The position numbers and the translations under genes were made by a program. From Chelydra serpentina (taxonomy: Eukaryota > Chordata > Testudines > Chelydridae): a stretch of 64,000 nucleotides of DNA. The stretch is taken from NCBI GenBank assembly GCA_037349315.1, contig JBAIAC010000059.1:30350501-30414500 (forward strand), in the 5' to 3' direction. The first letter of the stretch is position 1; the number at the start of each line of letters is the position of its first letter. Below the pieces are notes generated by a model, which saw only the letters and a list, made by a program, of their open reading frames with translations, had not been told where the DNA came from and made no database searches. This document shows positions 61,601-64,000 of the stretch, piece after piece.

Positions 61601-63954
61601 CATTGTGCAGGAGGTCAGACTAGATGATCATAATGGTCCCTTCTGACCTTAAAGTCTATGAGTCTATGATCCTTCCCATGCATATCTTTGGACGTCTCCC
61701 CCACACGCCCTCCTTTTGTAATACACTCTGCAAGAGGCAGATTATGTCGCCACCTAGAGGCTGCATCCCACAGTGCAGCCACAGAGAGGACAAAGGATCA
61801 ATTGCCGCTACCACCTTGGGGATCTCATTTAGCTCATTTAGTGATAGGCCAGGGTGTGTGGAGCTGACAGGGCAGGAGCTCCCTGGGGATGGGAGGGGTG
61901 ATTCGCCCAGTTAATAGCCCATGTGCGATTCCTTCCCCCGAGCCTCCCGCTTACCGGACAGCCGAGATGAAGTGATATGTCTCCTTCCAGTAGGGCAGTA
62001 GCTGGGAAGCTTCTTCATCATAGAGCCGCACATTCAGGTAGGTGAAAAGCGCCGGGAAAAAGTTGTCGATTTCCCGGGTCACATTGAGGATGTGGCTGAT
62101 TCTGATACAGAGGAGAAGTCAGGGAGGTGCTAGGGGCTCCCCAGTACTACCACACCCTGAAAAACCCTACTCCCAGTGCTCATCCCAGCAGGCAGCTTTG
62201 GAGACAAGCTTCCCTGCCCCTCACTAGGAGCACCAAGCAGGGCGGTGAGGCAGTGCAGGAGGCAGGATTCACACTCAGCTCAGACAGCCCCTTGCAGCCT
62301 GGAGAACAATAGGCAGGTGGAGCGGGGGCCCTCCAGGACGTCCATCCCCCAGCACTTGGGCTCTGGTGTCCCCGGTCAGGATGGCTGCAGGGACAGACCC
62401 TGTCCTAGGAGCAGCAGCAGCAGCACTCACTAACCTCTCTACACCATCTGGCCACTGCAGGGCGATGGAAAGATGCCCTGGGTCAGCATAGGCCAGGTGG
62501 GGAATCTTCCCCCAACCCACCCCCAGGGCCGGAGCACACACCTGTTACGCTGCAGCTCCTCCAGGTTGGCTGCGTTCCACTCGGAGCCCTAGAGACAGGC
62601 AGAGGGGGACAGCAGGGTGAATGGATGAATGGGGAAATCTGGGGCAGCGACTGCAGCCGCTCCCTTAGCACCTTCTCCCCCCAGGGGGCTACGTCCAGCC
62701 CTGAGTAACTGCAAGAGCACCCTCTGCTGGGAGAGGATGGGACTGGAGTAGCTGGGAGCTCCCCCAACAACCAGTGCTTCTGCCCCACTTCCCACAATGC
62801 CCCCTTCTGGGAGAGGACAGAACTGGAGTAGCCGGGAGCTCTCCCCACATCCTGCACTCCTGCTCCACTCCCTGTAGTGCCCCCTGCTGGAAGAGGCCAG
62901 GACGGAGCTTTCCCCAGCCCCGGCAGCTCCTCACTAGGTACAGGTGGTCAAAGATCTTGGAGGGACGGTCCATCTGGGCCATGATGAGCAGCATCTCGTT
63001 GTCAATGAACTCCTTGTACTCCTTCAGGCTGCAGCTAGTGCGGCGCTCCAGCTCCGTGCGGATCTGCAAGGGGAACAGAGCATCAGAGGGAAGATCCCGC
63101 TCTGGCCCCGGGGGAAGGCGAGGTTGGCTGGTTACTCCTACTTCCCTCTAACCCATACATCCTGCCCCTCTTTCCTTCCCGTCCCCGCAGCCAATCACTT
63201 CCCAGACCCACATTTACCCACAAATACATGCCTTCCACCCAGACCCCCCTCCTCCGCTACCCATTCCTCTGCCTCTCCCTCCTCCCCATGCACCCCACCT
63301 CCTTGGAGGTGATGCTCTCCAGATCAGCCGTGGCCATCAGCTCACGCAGTTTGGCCCGGATCTTCCGCTCCATAAGCTCACGCTCCGTTGGCCTGGGGCA
63401 CAGAAACAGGTGGGGTGTCAAAGCCCACAGGACTCCCAAATTCTGCCCCCAGACCCCACCCACCTGCTAGGGTTTGTCTTAGATCCAACCAATTCGCAGA
63501 CTCTAGGGAGGATTCGAACCTGGTCCTCCAGCAAGGGGGTGGGAGCTCTTTTCCACGCAATCAGCATCCACTGTTCGAGGCTCTTACGTGGAGCCCTGTC
63601 CCGTCCAGATCCCCATTGGCTGCTGAGGTGGGGAATGCCCCAGGACGAGGGGTACATGTGTGGCTCACTGAATGAAGCTGGTGGGAGGAGTCCCCTGGCC
63701 CCCCACCCTGTGCCGATCCCACCCCTCCCCGCCCACAGTGCTCCTGGCCTGGTACTGACCGGTCAGAGAAGAGAGCAGGGGAGTCGGGCCGCACGGACTC
63801 CAGGTCGGACATGGCCAGCCACTCGTTGATGCAGCTCTGCTCTGAGGCTATGGCGCGCTGGTACCACTCAGCCCAGCCCAGAGCGCTGCCCCCGGGGAAG
63901 TGATTGTTGTGGACGGCTTCATTGCATGCCTTGTGCAGCACCTGCAGCACCGAC
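49099..63954 (-). CDS. SSH3: Slingshot protein phosphatase 3, partial gene (eight exons, N-terminal exons outside)
   Basis: Slingshot phosphatases dephosphorylate phospho-cofilin/ADF and so promote actin turnover in the cytoplasm. Exons here join in phase: 63760-63954, 63299-63392, 62935-63063, 62542-62588, 61955-62101, 50489-50689, 49863-50322 and 49099-49653, all with GT donors and AG acceptors. They encode the end of the SSH N-terminal domain, a DEK_C-like domain, the dual-specificity phosphatase domain with signature HCKMGVSRS, and a C-terminal tail ending RKMVRQASVDLEPGSG. The short tail fits SSH3 rather than the longer SSH1 and SSH2. No stop or frameshift is seen. The intron of about 11.3 kb between the fifth and sixth exons holds H3 and other repeats. 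Confidence 0.88.
49863..50322 (-). CDS. SSH3: SSH3 exon: post-catalytic acidic linker
   Basis: It encodes SRHSSLWEQKAGDSQWED, acidic SESEGSLCQEMLSLEEE and the RRINLYAVMRSISEMDSPD motif shared by slingshot proteins. The acceptor is TTGCACAG and the donor GTAAGT. Confidence 0.85.
50489..50689 (-). CDS. SSH3: SSH3 exon: catalytic P-loop
   Basis: It encodes AQNSRVLVHCKMGVSRSAST and VIAYAMKEYGWALERAYQ, then NPSFMRQLEFYQGILDA. The catalytic Cys codon is at 50659-50661 (minus). The acceptor is CCAACAG and the donor GTAACT. Confidence 0.92.
50690..51218. other. SSH3 intron, no recognised feature
   Basis: No gene or clear repeat is visible in this part of the large intron. Confidence 0.4.
51219..51490 (-). 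mobile_element. CR1 3' fragment
   Basis: The minus strand encodes RTRSNGLRLQWGRSWLDIRK and [13 protein letters not shown], followed by the CR1 3' UTR ending GTGATTCTATGATTC. Confidence 0.88.
51491..52266. other. SSH3 intron, no recognised feature
   Basis: This may be part of an unrecognised repeat, but no termini, ORF or RNA can be supported. Confidence 0.35.
52275..52749. mobile_element. hAT-superfamily non-autonomous element
   Basis: The inverted ends CAGTGGCGTAGCCAGG and CCTGGCTACGCTACTG bracket GC-rich TTTAAAGGCCC-type repeats. A perfect 8-bp duplication GGTGCACA lies at 52267-52274 and 52750-52757. A shorter relative is at 5261-5384. Confidence 0.93.
52758..55400 (+). mobile_element. 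Decayed LINE with RT remnants, split by a hAT
   Basis: Downstream of the hAT at 53439-54298 the plus strand reads YEQTIADGIAPAVEGQL, VVNLTQYIKDGFEACK, then (other frames) WNGLPQGSV, ADDLCVITQSE, YYTWILNASPTKTPAYAFHL and CPVWSNMSYAHK. These are RT blocks of a Jockey/CR1-type LINE, broken by many stops and frameshifts. The part upstream of the hAT is less certain. Confidence 0.65.
53439..54298. mobile_element. hAT-superfamily non-autonomous element
   Basis: The left end CAGGGGTGGGAAAACTACGG and right end AAGTTTGCCCACCCCTG are inverted. A perfect 8-bp duplication CCCTACAA lies at 53431-53438 and 54299-54306. The interior is GC-rich and includes CACCCCAGAGCCCACACCCC repeats. It is of the same family as 2036-2729. 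Confidence 0.95.
55401..55864. other. SSH3 intron, unassigned; possibly part of an LTR
   Basis: The sequence next to H3 (GGTTTATTAGTCAGC and similar) and the sequence after H3 at 60907 may belong to one LTR into which H3 inserted. I could not define termini or a target duplication. Confidence 0.3.
56248..56776 (+). CDS. H3 Myb/SANT-like protein, exon 1
   Basis: It starts MMESQNRGRAPAWTEREVLD and continues LIAVWGDETVLAELRSKRR, QQCHVKIKELRQAYQKTRD, FYDELHAILGGAATTDPP, an acidic EEHDDDNDAE stretch and FPDSQELFVTLEP. The exon is open and ends at a GTGAGT donor at 56777, leaving one base of the next codon. It is the DNA-binding partner expected for Harbinger transposition; exon 2 is broken. Confidence 0.8.
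56858..57148 (-). CDS. H3 copy of Harbinger ORF3 (unknown protein, 96 aa)
   Basis: The frame is open from MNDITLLRITQTDKERMLLE to NRLFQ. It is very close to the H1 copy and about two-thirds identical to the H2 copy, with no length change. A CCCCTATTTCAACTAG acceptor-like stretch precedes GTGACCATG, and ATTAAA follows the stop. The ORF lies in the Myb intron on the transposase strand. No known domain is recognised. Its short length, high Leu content and Trp-Arg-Gly core suggest a small helical protein, which is inference. Confidence 0.7.
   Translation of the reverse strand: MNDITLLRITQTDKERMLLECQQTPGPYAAMLCKAMIPDYVLLAWRGRVCYHGAQDKAALPRNLLHRLWEYIQEIFLEMSPEDFCSIPEHVNRLFQ
57689..58210 (+). pseudogene. 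H3 Myb-like protein, exon 2 (frameshift and stop)
   Basis: The acceptor TCCCGCAG is followed by ANVSTPPLLSPSQRLAKIRS. An extra A in the run at about 57750-57760 shifts the frame before DDMFSEL. A TAA at 57893-57895 interrupts the restored frame after RWRA. The C-terminal part is still readable: LRLLEDQTEILRLMAEE and the Pro-rich RPPEPRPPLQPLCNQQ to KGLAFNKF. AATAAA is at 58343-58348. Confidence 0.8.
58549..59778 (-). pseudogene. H3 Harbinger transposase, lacking about 26 C-terminal residues
   Basis: The frame is open from MEHDQITAAVITIMNTT. It carries DIMVVMGLVDTVERRFWAR, MRKGTFMELCELLSPALK, the NQFGVGKSTVG HTH-like part and the DDE core: Asp in GAIDGTHIPIL, Asp in ILGDPACPLMPW (Tyr changed to Cys) and Glu in MVVECAFGRLKARW. 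A CAG-to-TAG change after TRAITRV ends it early compared with H1 and H2. Loss of this tail may or may not matter. Confidence 0.85.
60052..60127 (-). repeat. tRNA-like module 2 in H3
   Basis: On the minus strand it has GGGAAAGCTCAGCGG and GCGAGTTCAATCC, then TTGAGGGGGCC. There is no CR1 tail. It is equivalent to 26258-26333 in H1. Confidence 0.7.
60375..60450 (-). repeat. tRNA-like module 1 in H3
   Basis: On the minus strand it reads GGGCAGAGGGATAGCTCAGC, then GGGGTTGCGAGTTCAATCC and TTGAGGGGGCC. It is equivalent to 25901-25976 in H1. Confidence 0.7.
60907..61954. other. SSH3 intron: poly-C tract and CR1 tail
   Basis: A C run of about 18 bases lies at about 61208-61227. A CR1 3' end (GGTCAGACTAGATGATCATA to AAAGTCTATGAGTCTATGAT) lies at about 61585-61670. 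The rest is unassigned. Confidence 0.6.
61955..62101 (-). CDS. SSH3: SSH3 exon: phosphatase domain with general acid
   Basis: It encodes ISHILNVTREIDNFFP, FTYLNVRLYDEEASQLLPYW and KETYHFISAVR. The Asp in LYDEE is the expected general acid. The donor is GTAAGC, followed by an intron of about 11.3 kb. Confidence 0.88.
62542..62588 (-). CDS. SSH3: SSH3 exon: 47-bp microexon-like exon
   Basis: It encodes GSEWNAANLEELQRN plus two bases of the next Arg codon. The donor is GTGTGT. This short exon precisely fills the HLYL-to-SHIL gap of the phosphatase domain. Confidence 0.88.
62935..63063 (-). CDS. SSH3: SSH3 exon: DEK_C end and start of phosphatase domain
   Basis: The 43 codons include IRTELERRTSCSLKEYKEF, IDNEMLLIMAQMD and SKIFDHLYL. 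The acceptor is CTTGCAG and the donor GTGAGG. Confidence 0.9.
63299..63392 (-). CDS. SSH3: SSH3 exon: start of DEK_C-like domain
   Basis: It encodes PTERELMERKIRAKLRELM and ATADLESITSKE. It begins one base into the codon left by the previous exon and ends in phase 0 at GTGGGG. Confidence 0.88.
63760..63954 (-). CDS. SSH3: SSH3 exon: end of SSH N-terminal domain
   Basis: It encodes SVLQVLHKACNEAV, FPGGSALGWAEWYQR, EQSCINEWLAMSDLESVRPD and ALFSDR. This matches the SSH-N region that contacts F-actin and regulates the phosphatase. The acceptor is CCCTAG before 63954. The donor GTCAGT follows after two bases of the CGG codon. Confidence 0.88.
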
Positions 63955-64000
63955 CTAGGGAGGGGAGCAGACAGATGTCAGATTGGACAACAAGCGAGAG

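Overview
The window looks like a reptile genome, most likely a cryptodiran turtle. The main evidence is four SINEs with a tRNA-like head (A box TAGCTCAG, B box GTTCAATCC) fused to a CR1 3' tail. There are also many CR1 LINEs ending in repeated ATTCTATGA-type units, several PIF/Harbinger elements, many hAT elements and a Gmr1-like Gypsy element. No L1/Alu-type primate repeats were seen. The only host gene I can support is on the minus strand at the right end: SSH3 (slingshot cofilin phosphatase 3). Eight coding exons lie between 63954 and 49099, with a polyadenylation signal at about 48510. The 5' exons lie beyond the right edge. Its intron of about 11.3 kb between 61955 and 50689 is packed with transposons.

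The left 48 kb is almost entirely nested mobile DNA. Positions 284-5384 hold hAT elements, a solo LTR and a very old Harbinger relic. A broken APE/RT LINE runs from about 10240 down to 6155. From 11051 to 24027 a solo LTR contains a Harbinger element (H0). H0 in turn holds an LTR-bounded Gmr1-like retrotransposon, a CR1 piece, a SINE, another LTR containing a CR1, and a captured piece of a DNMT3-type ADD domain. From 24095 to 35606 a second LTR contains Harbinger H2, and H2 contains Harbinger H1 close to its left tip. From 35.6 to 48 kb there are CR1 and SINE copies, a 955-bp hAT filled with a palindromic minisatellite, and a CR1 LINE broken by a solo LTR and another hAT. A fourth Harbinger (H3, 55868-60903) lies in the SSH3 intron.

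The Harbinger copies share a layout that deserves attention. A DDE transposase gene converges on a two-exon Myb/SANT-like gene. Inside the Myb gene's intron, on the transposase strand, lies a third small ORF of about 96 codons ('ORF3'). It is open in four copies and recognisable in a fifth, ancient one. A splice-acceptor-like sequence stands just before its ATG in every readable copy, and an ATTAAA follows it in three of four. I do not recognise this protein family. H1 and H3 also carry two tRNA-like modules each between the terminus and the transposase.

All identities, target-site duplications and splice sites were read by eye. No alignment or database search was run.
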